Shown: in pieces, positions 18,419-26,742 of the stretch
Position numbering within the stretch: the stretch's first letter is position 1
How the letters are laid out: each line of letters opens with the position of its first letter
Notes under the pieces: generated by a model
Database searches by the model: none
Seen by the model: the letters and a program-made list of their open reading frames with translations, nothing else
What the model was told of the DNA's origin: nothing
Program-made: the position numbers and the translations under genes
NCBI GenBank assembly: GCA_022563685.1
Contig: JADFMY010000022.1
Location: 1 to 33,904, forward strand
DNA: 33,904 nt
Reading direction: 5' to 3'
From: Pseudomonadota bacterium
GTDB lineage: Bacteria; Pseudomonadota; Gammaproteobacteria; GCA-001735895

Positions 18419-19684
18419 TTATTGACTCAAGTTTATCTTAGCCAGGTAGGCTTTTTTCATTGCAGCCTCAAACTCAATATTGGATGCATACTCGTAACCA
18501 AATACCGGTTTCCACAACCGATGGTTCTCCATACAGAGATAAAAGAATACATCACTTTTCCAGCTTGCGGGGAAACTGTTATATACATGCGAAAAAAGGG
18601 AGAGCTTGATCTTAACCGGATAAGACTGTTTACCGGCGGTATCGACCATAGGCATTTTTAAAATTTGAGTGGGTATCGCTCGTTTTCGAATCTCGCGTAT
18701 CACTGATTTTATATAGGTGAGCGTACCCATCGATACCAGTGCCACTTCTTCTGGTTTAAATAACGAGCTGAGCTGTTCGACAACAAGCTGATAGTCTTGC
18801 TGCCATTGATCGTAATGTATGATCGGGTGAAAGTGGAAACCAACGAGATAACCCGCGTCTGCTACCCTGCGTGCTGCATCCAGGCGTTTATTCAGCGGTG
18901 CAGTACCGTGTTCTTCGAAATTAATCAGGGTAGGCGTATTCAATGACCAGGTGCAAATGATATTTTTTGGCGCATCCACGCGCAACAGATGACTGACATT
19001 AGCCGATTTGGTTTTCAACTCCAGAATAACATTGGGATTAGTCCAGGCAAAATCGATCACCGCATCCAGCACACCATGGCTATTGCCCCACATCAGCGAA
19101 TCGGAAGATTGCCCGGTACCAATGTGGTAAGTCTTTTCCGCATCAAGCTCCAGGTGCTTTAGCTTATCCGCAAAACCTTTATCGAAACTAATCTGCTTGC
19201 CATCGAAGAAGGATTGAATGCTGCAATAACTACAGCCATAACCACAGTTATCAACCGCATCCAGGGTTTGCAGATTACAACACAGAGTACGTGGTGAAGC
19301 GACCGGACAGCGACCCAGACCCAAATTGATTTTTTCGATGGCACGGGGTTTGGACGCTGCACTGATTTTGGGTGTGCTGCCATCCACGGGGTATTGATTA
19401 TCACTTTTTTTATACCCCTCCCAGATTGAATGTAACAGCCTCATGACCCGTTGTTTTCGAAATTTCGTTAATACCCTATGGCTTTTTTCTTCGGGCCAGA
19501 CATCCTCAATAGACTCTGCGCCCCACATTTGGAAATCCAGCGCAATCTCACAGGCCATGCGAGAATCCTGAACGGAAAGACGTAATTCTTCCGCTCTTTC
19601 AGTGAGGAATATTTTTGCTTTCGTTTGGAGTAACTGAAACAGGGGTTGATCTGAAATAGAGGAAATATAAGCAGTCATGTTCAT
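18419..19684 (-). CDS. Spore photolyase-like radical SAM protein
   Basis: CGYGCSYCSIQSFF (CxxxCxxC); GTAPLNKRLDAARRVADAGYLVGFHFHPIIHYDQW resembles SplB. Confidence 0.85.
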   Translation of the reverse strand: MNMTAYISSISDQPLFQLLQTKAKIFLTERAEELRLSVQDSRMACEIALDFQMWGAESIEDVWPEEKSHRVLTKFRKQRVMRLLHSIWEGYKKSDNQYPVDGSTPKISAASKPRAIEKINLGLGRCPVASPRTLCCNLQTLDAVDNCGYGCSYCSIQSFFDGKQISFDKGFADKLKHLELDAEKTYHIGTGQSSDSLMWGNSHGVLDAVIDFAWTNPNVILELKTKSANVSHLLRVDAPKNIICTWSLNTPTLINFEEHGTAPLNKRLDAARRVADAGYLVGFHFHPIIHYDQWQQDYQLVVEQLSSLFKPEEVALVSMGTLTYIKSVIREIRKRAIPTQILKMPMVDTAGKQSYPVKIKLSLFSHVYNSFPASWKSDVFFYLCMENHRLWKPVFGYEYASNIEFEAAMKKAYLAKINLSQ

Positions 19685-19696
19685 TTATAATGATTA

Positions 19697-19709
19697 GATC
19701 AGAGGCTCC
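19697..19709. repeat. Solo terminus-like motif GATCAGAGGCTCC upstream of the spore photolyase-like gene
   Basis: Same motif as 2197-2209 with one substitution. Confidence 0.4.
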
Positions 19710-19908
19710 TTGAATATTAAAGGTATTTGACTGGATTAAAGGGTAGCGCCCCTTTATTCTAAGGTATAAAGAAAGTCGCTCGGCCCCAAGAAAGAGTCGC
19801 TTGCCTTACAGAAAACTATCTGCCATACAGACATTCTATATCGGTAATATTGAAGTAAACCGGTTTGGGGGAATTGGCTGATTCTATGATTTGGAGAGAT
19901 AAAGGCAC

Positions 19909-22900
19909 ATGCCACTAGATGCAAACAATGACCACAACGATGGTCTGAGGTCGGACGAGAACAATCCGACTGGCGCTGCCCTTGTTATCGGCGGTGGCAT
20001 CGCGGGTATGCAGGCCTCGCTTGATCTTGCCAACACCGGTTACAAGGTTTTCATGGTCGAAAAGAACTCGGCCATCGGCGGCAACATGGCGCGTCTGGAC
20101 AAAACATTTCCGTCCAACGATTGCGCCATGTGCACGATCTCGCCCCGTCTGGTTGATTCGGAGCAACATCTGGACGTGGAAGTCCTGACTAATAGCGAAG
20201 TGGTCAAGGTGACGGGAGAAGCCGGAAACTTTACCGCAACCCTGCACACGAAGCCACGGTTTATCGATGCCGATAAATGCACCGCCTGCGGCAAGTGCGC
20301 CGAAGTCTGCCCGGTGCCGAGTGAAAATGATTTTGACGGCTTACTGGTCACACGCCGCGCAGCCTACCAGCTGTATCCGCAAGGCGCACCCAATGCGTTC
20401 GCTATCGACAAGCGTGGTGTCGCACCTTGCCGTGATGCCTGTCCCGCCGGGCAGCGTGCACAGGGCTACATCGCCATGATCGCCGAAGGACGCGTTGAAG
20501 AGGCCTATCGTTCCATCAAACGAGACAACCCCTTCCCCGGTATTTGCGGTCGCATCTGTAACGCGCGTTGCGAGCTTGCGTGCAGCCGTGGCAAGGTCGA
20601 TGAGCCGGTCAATATCCGCAGCCTGAAGCGCTATGTCACCGATATCATGATGCGCAGGGAACGAGTCGCCCCGCAAAAGGCTGAACGCCTGTATGACGAG
20701 AAAATCGCCATTATCGGTGCTGGCCCCTGTGGTCTGACTGCGGCGCAGGATCTCACCCTGGCAGGCTACCAGGTGACCGTGTTTGATGCCCTGCCGGTGG
20801 CCGGCGGCATGCTGCGCGTCGGTGTCCCCGAATATCGTCTGCCTGTAGACATCATCGAACGTGAAGTCGCCGACATTATCGATCTGGGCGTGGACTTGCG
20901 TCTGAATACGACGGTCGACAATCTGGATGACCTTCTGAATAACGGATACAGGTCCGTGCTGATCTCCGTGGGCGCCCATGAAGGGGTCAAGTTGAATGTC
21001 CCTGGCAACGATTTGCAGGGCGTTTTGATTAACACCGATTTCTTGCGTGATGTCCGCATGTGGGAGCGCGATAAGCAAGCCATGGTCAGTGCCGGCAAAT
21101 CAGACCCTGCCACCTCTGTCAGGGGCAAGCGGGTGGTGGTGATTGGTGGCGGTGATGTCGCGGTCGATGTGGCTCGATCATCCATGCGGCTTGGTGCTGC
21201 GAGCGTAGACATGGCCGTGCGCGGCAGCAGTGGCCGGATGCCGGCTTCTGATCATGAGATTGAAGCTGCCCATGAAGAGGGCATCACGATGCATGTGAGC
21301 CTTAATTTTCTGCGCATCCACGATGATGGCAATGGCAATGCTACCGGCCTGGAAGTCCAGGACGTGGAGCGTTTTGAGACCAACGATGAGGGCCGCAAAA
21401 TTGCCGTCATCAAGGAAAATTCCGAACACGTGCTTCACGCCGACGTGATTATCTTCTCGGTTGGACAGAAAGCCGGCCTGGCGTTTATCCCCGAGGATGC
21501 CGGTGTCAGGCTCACCGCCTGGGGCGAAGTCGATGTGCTTAGCCACTCTACTTATGCCACCGACAGGCCTGGCGTGTTTGCCGCCGGTGATGCAGTAACG
21601 GGCACCGCCTTCGTGATCGATGCCGTGGCCAGTGGCCACAAGGTTGCCACCGCCATGCAGCATTACCTGCGTGGCGAAGATATGGAGGTCGCTGAGCCGG
21701 AACACCCCATCGCGACTTTTACCCAGGAGGAGCTCGATGCCCGCGTTTTGAAAGGCGAGCTGGTCCCGACCCCGCGCGTGAAGTTCTCCACCTTGTCTGT
21801 CGAGGACAGAATCGGCAACTTTATCGAAGTTGATCAGGTATATACTGACGAGGAAGCCATGGCTGAGGCAGCACGCTGCCTCAACTGCGGTATCTGCTCG
21901 GAATGCCTGGCCTGTGAAGATGCCTGTGAAATAGGAGCTATCGACATGGACGGGATGGCAAAGACCTATGAGGTCAAGGTCGGCGCCGTGATCATGGCGC
22001 CGGGCTACAGGCTCTACGACGCCGGGCACTCTGAAGAGTTCGGTCTGGGTCGTTACCCCAACGTGCTGACATCGATTCAATACGAACGCCTGTTATCGGC
22101 CTCCGGCCCGACCAATGGCAAGGTGCTGCGTCCGTCGGACAAGCAACGGCCAAAGCGCATAGCCTGGTTACAGTGCATCGGCTCGCGCGATGCCAACCAT
22201 GACTACTGCTCATCTGTATGCTGCATGTACGCCACCAAACAGGTCACCATGACAAAGGGCCACTGGCCTGACATCGACCTGGAAATATTCATCATGGACC
22301 TGCGCTCCTTTGGTAAGGGCTATGAGGCCTATTACAAAAATGCGCGTGACAATTTGAAGGTTCGTTACACCCGCAGCCGTGTCTCCAAGATCATCGAAGA
22401 CCCCGTTACGAAAAACCTGGTGCTGCGCTACATGGATCGCGGCGAAAGCGCAAAGGGTGAAACCAACGAACGTATTCGCGAAGAAATCTTCGACATGGTC
22501 GTGCTCTCCGTCGGTATGGAAATCGACGAGAGCACCAAAGAACTGGCCAGGCGTCTCAAGGTGGAAGTGGACGACTACGGTTTTTGCAAGACCATACAGT
22601 ACGATCCCTTGCAGACCAGCCGCGCAGGCTTTTATGCCGTTGGCCCATTTCGCGAGCCAAAAGATATTCCTGAGTCTCTGCTGGAAGCAAGTGGCGCAGC
22701 CGCTCAGGCCGGGGCCATGCTGCGCAAGTCGCGTGGCACCCTGACCCGTGAAGCCGTGTTCCCGCCCGAGCGGGATATCGCATCGGAAAATCCCAGGGTC
22801 GCCGTCTTTGTGTGTCATTGCGGCACCAACATTGGCGGCTATCTGGATGTTCCAAAGGTAGCCGAGTACGCCAGGGGCCTGCCTGGTGTTATTTATTCGG

Positions 22901-24537
22901 AAGACCCCATGTATGCCTGCTCCCAGGACAGCGTGGCCCATATCACCGAGAAGGTAAAAGAAATGGGTGCCAACCGTGTGGTAATTGCGAGCTGTTCGCC
23001 GCTGACCCATGAACCGGTCTTCCGCAAGGCCCTGCGCTCCGCCGGGCTGAACGCCTATCTGCTCGATATGGCCAACATCCGCAACCAGTGCTCCTGGGTG
23101 CATTCCCACGACTGGGATGCGGCGACCGCAAAGGCCAGGGACCTGGTTCGCATGTCTATTGCGCGGGCTACCAACCTGCAATCGCTGACCACCAGTGAAA
23201 TGCCGGTCCAGCGCGGCGCCCTCGTCATCGGTGGTGGCGCCGCCGGCATGGAAGCCGCAATCACGCTCGCCGATCAGGGCTTCCCGGTTGACCTGGTGGA
23301 ACGCGACAGTGAGCTGGGCGGTGCGCTTCGTCACCTGTATTACGATCTGGAAAACCTCGGCATAGAAGCAGCCCTGCCTCCGGAGGGTTCTGATGAATTT
23401 CTCGGCCCACAGGACTATCTGAAAAAACTGATTGCCAAAGTTGAAGACCACCCATCCATCAGCCTGCACCTGAATGCGGAAGTAGCGGATGCGCAAGGCT
23501 TCATGGGCAACTTTACCTCGACCCTTGCCTACGCAGATCGTCAGGAACGTATCGAGATCAGCCACGGCGCGACGATAGTCTGCATTGGTGGTGTCGAATA
23601 CCGCGGTGGAGAATATGCCTATGGCACCGATCCACGGATCACCACGCAGCAGCAGTTCGAAGGCCTGCTGGCCGAACTCGAAAACGGCGTTGGCGAAACT
23701 CCGAATAACATCGTGATGATCCAGTGCGTCGGACCGGCGGATAAATATTGTGGCCGTATCTGCTGCACCAGCGCCTTGAAAAACGCATTGACCCTGAAGC
23801 GATTGAACCCTCTGGCTCAGATCACCGTGATCTACAAGGACATCCGCACCTACGGCTTCAAAGAGCGCATCTACACCCAGGCCCGCGAGGCCGGTGTCCT
23901 GTTCTTGCGCTACGAAGACGACCGCAAAGCCGAAGTCACAGTCGGTGCCGATGGTGCTCTAAACGTCAGAGTGTGGGAAGAAATTCTCGGCAAACAAATG
24001 GACCTCAAGCCCGATATGGTGGTTCTCAGTATGCCGGTCGTTCCTTCACCCGGCGCAGAAAATCTGGCCAACAAATTGAAAGTCTCGCAAGATGCCAACG
24101 GTTTCTTCCTGGAAGCTCACGTCAAGTTGCGTCCGGTGGACTTCCTCGCCGATGGCGTGTTCATGGCGGGTCTCGCACACTATCCCAAACTGTTGCAGGA
24201 ATCCATCATTCAGGCCAAGGCGGCGGCTGCGCGCGCGGCAACCATCCTCTCGCGTGACACCCTGACTACCGGTGGGCCGGTGGCCGAGGTCAACAGGGAA
24301 ATGTGCGTTGCCTGTCTGACCTGTATTCGCAGTTGCGTCTTTGGCGCACCACGGATTTCCAGCGACGCGAAAGGTGTCGGCGGCATCCTCGGTGCGGCCT
24401 ATATTGAAACTGCACTGTGTCAGGGCTGTGGTCTGTGCATCGCATCCTGCCCGGCTGGTGCTATCGAGTTGAAGCACTACACGGAAAACCAGATCGGCGC
24501 CAAGCTCGATGCCCTGTTTGAAAAGGCGTATGTATAA
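19909..24537 (+). CDS. hdrA: Giant HdrA-like flavoprotein: HdrA module with inserted NfnB/GltD-like module, second HdrA module, C-terminal 2x[4Fe-4S] ferredoxin domain
   Basis: ALVIGGGIAGMQASLDLANTGYKVFMVEKNSAIGGNMARLDKTFPSNDCAMC; IAIIGAGPCGLTAAQDLTLAGYQVTVFDALPVAGGMLRVGVPEYRLP; VVVIGGGDVAVDVARSSMRLGA; ALVIGGGAAGMEAAITLADQGFPVDLVERDSELGG; CVACLTCIRSC...CQGCGLCIASCPAGAI. Confidence 0.93.
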   Translation: MPLDANNDHNDGLRSDENNPTGAALVIGGGIAGMQASLDLANTGYKVFMVEKNSAIGGNMARLDKTFPSNDCAMCTISPRLVDSEQHLDVEVLTNSEVVKVTGEAGNFTATLHTKPRFIDADKCTACGKCAEVCPVPSENDFDGLLVTRRAAYQLYPQGAPNAFAIDKRGVAPCRDACPAGQRAQGYIAMIAEGRVEEAYRSIKRDNPFPGICGRICNARCELACSRGKVDEPVNIRSLKRYVTDIMMRRERVAPQKAERLYDEKIAIIGAGPCGLTAAQDLTLAGYQVTVFDALPVAGGMLRVGVPEYRLPVDIIEREVADIIDLGVDLRLNTTVDNLDDLLNNGYRSVLISVGAHEGVKLNVPGNDLQGVLINTDFLRDVRMWERDKQAMVSAGKSDPATSVRGKRVVVIGGGDVAVDVARSSMRLGAASVDMAVRGSSGRMPASDHEIEAAHEEGITMHVSLNFLRIHDDGNGNATGLEVQDVERFETNDEGRKIAVIKENSEHVLHADVIIFSVGQKAGLAFIPEDAGVRLTAWGEVDVLSHSTYATDRPGVFAAGDAVTGTAFVIDAVASGHKVATAMQHYLRGEDMEVAEPEHPIATFTQEELDARVLKGELVPTPRVKFSTLSVEDRIGNFIEVDQVYTDEEAMAEAARCLNCGICSECLACEDACEIGAIDMDGMAKTYEVKVGAVIMAPGYRLYDAGHSEEFGLGRYPNVLTSIQYERLLSASGPTNGKVLRPSDKQRPKRIAWLQCIGSRDANHDYCSSVCCMYATKQVTMTKGHWPDIDLEIFIMDLRSFGKGYEAYYKNARDNLKVRYTRSRVSKIIEDPVTKNLVLRYMDRGESAKGETNERIREEIFDMVVLSVGMEIDESTKELARRLKVEVDDYGFCKTIQYDPLQTSRAGFYAVGPFREPKDIPESLLEASGAAAQAGAMLRKSRGTLTREAVFPPERDIASENPRVAVFVCHCGTNIGGYLDVPKVAEYARGLPGVIYSEDPMYACSQDSVAHITEKVKEMGANRVVIASCSPLTHEPVFRKALRSAGLNAYLLDMANIRNQCSWVHSHDWDAATAKARDLVRMSIARATNLQSLTTSEMPVQRGALVIGGGAAGMEAAITLADQGFPVDLVERDSELGGALRHLYYDLENLGIEAALPPEGSDEFLGPQDYLKKLIAKVEDHPSISLHLNAEVADAQGFMGNFTSTLAYADRQERIEISHGATIVCIGGVEYRGGEYAYGTDPRITTQQQFEGLLAELENGVGETPNNIVMIQCVGPADKYCGRICCTSALKNALTLKRLNPLAQITVIYKDIRTYGFKERIYTQAREAGVLFLRYEDDRKAEVTVGADGALNVRVWEEILGKQMDLKPDMVVLSMPVVPSPGAENLANKLKVSQDANGFFLEAHVKLRPVDFLADGVFMAGLAHYPKLLQESIIQAKAAAARAATILSRDTLTTGGPVAEVNREMCVACLTCIRSCVFGAPRISSDAKGVGGILGAAYIETALCQGCGLCIASCPAGAIELKHYTENQIGAKLDALFEKAYV

Positions 24538-24993
24538 ATGAGGACCGAAGAGAAAACCTTTGAGCCGGAAGTCGTGGCCTTTTGCTGCCGCCACTGTGCC
24601 TATTCAGCCGCCGATCTGGCGGGCGGTGGCCGCATGAATTATCCATCGTCCATCAAGATTATCGAAATGCCGTGCACCGGCCGCGTTAATGTACTGGAAA
24701 TTCTTCACGCTCTGGAAAAGGGTGCGGACGGAGTTGCGGTTGCAGGATGTCTGCCCGGTACCTGTCACTACATCAAGGGAAACACCCTGGCGAAACAACG
24801 CGTCGACCATGTCATGGAATTACTCAAGACCATCGGCCTGGAAGAGCAACGCGCTCGCATGATCAATATCTCTGCAGCCATGGGGGCGCAGTTCGTTACC
24901 GAAGTGACCGATTTTGTCGAAACTATCAAAGCGCTGGGGCCTTCTCCGTTATCGGGAGAAACCAGCAATACCCGGAAAGAGAGCCAATCATGA
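24538..24993 (+). CDS. mvhD: MvhD/FrhD-like [2Fe-2S] subunit
   Basis: VVAFCCRHCAYSAADLAGGGRMNYPSSIKIIEMPCTGRVNVLEILHALEKGADGVAVAGCLPGTCHYIKGN. Confidence 0.9.
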   Translation: MRTEEKTFEPEVVAFCCRHCAYSAADLAGGGRMNYPSSIKIIEMPCTGRVNVLEILHALEKGADGVAVAGCLPGTCHYIKGNTLAKQRVDHVMELLKTIGLEEQRARMINISAAMGAQFVTEVTDFVETIKALGPSPLSGETSNTRKESQS

Positions 24994-25676
24994 TTGTCGC
25001 CGAACAGAAACCGCTTGATGAAATCAAGTCCATGCTCAAGGGTTGCAAGAAAGTCCTGGCCGTTGGCTGTGGCACCTGCGTGACGGTGTGCTTTGCCGGT
25101 GGCAAACAGGAAGTCGGCATCCTGTCGGCTTCCCTGCGTATGTCCACCGATCTGGATGGTGAAGCCATCAGCATCGATGAAACCATTGTCCAGCGCCAGT
25201 GTGAGGAAGAATACAACGCCCCGCTGGAAGCTGATCTGGAGCAGTACGACGCGATCCTGTCACTGGGTTGTGGCGTCGGGGTTCAGTCCCTCGCCCAGCA
25301 ATTCCCCGGCAAGCGCATCCTGCCAGCGCTCAACACCAAGTTTATGGGCTATCCATCCGAACAGGGTGTGTGGGAAGAACGCTGTCAGGGCTGCGGCAAT
25401 TGCGTGCTTCATCTTACCGGCGGTATCTGCCCGGTCAGCCGCTGCCCCAAGTCCCTGTTCAATGGCCCCTGTGGCGGATCGCAGTCCGGTATCTGCGAAG
25501 TGGATCAGGAAACCGAATGTGCATGGCACCTCATTTGTGAGAACCAGATCAGGCTGGGCCTGTTCGAAGAAATGATGAAAATCCAGCCCGCCAAGGACTG
25601 GTCCTCGGCCCGTGATGGCGGTCATCGCAAGATTGTACGCGAGGATGTTCGCATCCCGGATGTTGAGAAAGCCTAG
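24990..25676 (+). CDS. metV: MetV-like protein (methylenetetrahydrofolate reductase C-terminal-domain, cysteine-rich partner of MetF)
   Basis: MIVAEQKPLDEIKSMLKGCKKVLAVGCGTCVTVCFAGGKQEV...CQGCGNCVLHLTGGICPVSRCPKSLFNGPCGG; ATGA overlap with mvhD. Confidence 0.88.
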   Translation: MIVAEQKPLDEIKSMLKGCKKVLAVGCGTCVTVCFAGGKQEVGILSASLRMSTDLDGEAISIDETIVQRQCEEEYNAPLEADLEQYDAILSLGCGVGVQSLAQQFPGKRILPALNTKFMGYPSEQGVWEERCQGCGNCVLHLTGGICPVSRCPKSLFNGPCGGSQSGICEVDQETECAWHLICENQIRLGLFEEMMKIQPAKDWSSARDGGHRKIVREDVRIPDVEKA

Positions 25677-25692
25677 GACAGAGGATACGACT

Positions 25693-26721
25693 ATGAATAT
25701 GATGAATTTCCCCGCTTTCACTATGCCCGAAAACACCAACACGCCACCCATCGCCGAGCGTTGTGACAGTAATCTGGCCCGCGTACTGGCTTCTGGCGAA
25801 TTTGCCGTAACCGGCGAAGTCGGACCGCCAAAGGGACACGATGCGGAAGTGGTCCGTACCAAGACCCGCCTGTTGCTCGATTGTGTGGACGCGGCCAACG
25901 TGACCGACAACCAGGCCGCCGTGGTGCGCATGAGCTCTATCGCTGCCGGCCTGATCATGATGGAAGAGGGCCTGGAGCCGATCATCCAGATGACCTGTCG
26001 TGATCGCAACCGTCTCGCGATGCAATCCGATCTGCTGGGGGCCTATGCGCTCGGCCTCAAAAATTTATTATGCCTGTCGGGTGACCACCAGAGCTGCGGT
26101 AACCACCCCGGCGCCAAGAACGTCCACGACATCGACTCCATGCAGTTTCTGCGCATGATGAAAGAGATGCGCGACGAAAATAAATTCCAGTGTGGTGAAG
26201 AAATCGCGGGCGGTGGCCCGCGCTTCCTGATCGGTGGCGCAGCCAACCCGTTTGCCGACCCGGCGGAATGGCGGCCCTATCGTCTGGCAAAGAAAGCCAT
26301 CGCCGGGGCGGACTTCGTTCAGACCCAACTGGTCTATGACATGGAGCGCTTTCGCGAATACATGAAGCGCGTGGTCGACATGGGCGTGGCCGAACAGATC
26401 AAGATCATCGCCGGTGTTGGCCCTTTGAAGAGTACCGGTATGGCAAAGTTCATGCGCGACCGTATTCCGGGCATGAGCGTCCCCGACGCGATTATCGATC
26501 GTATGGCCGGTGCGGTCGAAGGCATCGATACGGACAAGAAGCCGGAGCGCGCCACCGCATGGAAGGCCGAAGGCATCAAAATTTGCATCGAACAGGTACA
26601 GGAAATCCGCGAGATCGACGGCGTCGCCGGTGTCCATATCATGGGCATCGAGTGGGAAGAGGCGATTCGCCCCATCGCCGAGGGTGCGGGCCTGCTACCG
26701 CGTCCGATCATCAAGGTATGA
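25693..26721 (+). CDS. metF: Methylenetetrahydrofolate reductase, MetV-associated type
   Basis: GEFAVTGEVGPPKGHDAEVVRTK...DCVDAANVTDNQAAVVRMSS...LCLSGDHQSCGNHPGAKNVHDID...GADFVQTQLVYD. Confidence 0.9.
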   Translation: MNMMNFPAFTMPENTNTPPIAERCDSNLARVLASGEFAVTGEVGPPKGHDAEVVRTKTRLLLDCVDAANVTDNQAAVVRMSSIAAGLIMMEEGLEPIIQMTCRDRNRLAMQSDLLGAYALGLKNLLCLSGDHQSCGNHPGAKNVHDIDSMQFLRMMKEMRDENKFQCGEEIAGGGPRFLIGGAANPFADPAEWRPYRLAKKAIAGADFVQTQLVYDMERFREYMKRVVDMGVAEQIKIIAGVGPLKSTGMAKFMRDRIPGMSVPDAIIDRMAGAVEGIDTDKKPERATAWKAEGIKICIEQVQEIREIDGVAGVHIMGIEWEEAIRPIAEGAGLLPRPIIKV

Positions 26722-26742
26722 TTTGATACAGTGAGAACCGAT

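Noticed and set aside
19710-19908. Possible riboswitch or sigma-54 promoter upstream of hdrA
   Set aside because: I could not recognise a cobalamin, SAM, THF or glycine riboswitch core, and GG/GC spacing did not fit a -24/-12 promoter; needs Infernal/Rfam search.
22210-23565. 451-aa minus-strand ORF and other long ORFs antisense to hdrA (e.g. 20341-21078, 21178-22080)
   Set aside because: They lie opposite the strongly motif-supported HdrA frame; long antisense ORFs are expected in GC-rich coding DNA and show no recognisable domains.
19909-24537. Selenocysteine in HdrA, prompted by nearby selD
   Set aside because: No in-frame TGA; the cluster-binding positions seen are cysteines.
24747-24989. 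N-terminal extension of MetV in the listed ORF (MSARYLSL...)
   Set aside because: Overlaps mvhD coding sequence in another frame; the ATGA overlap start at 24990 fits MetV.
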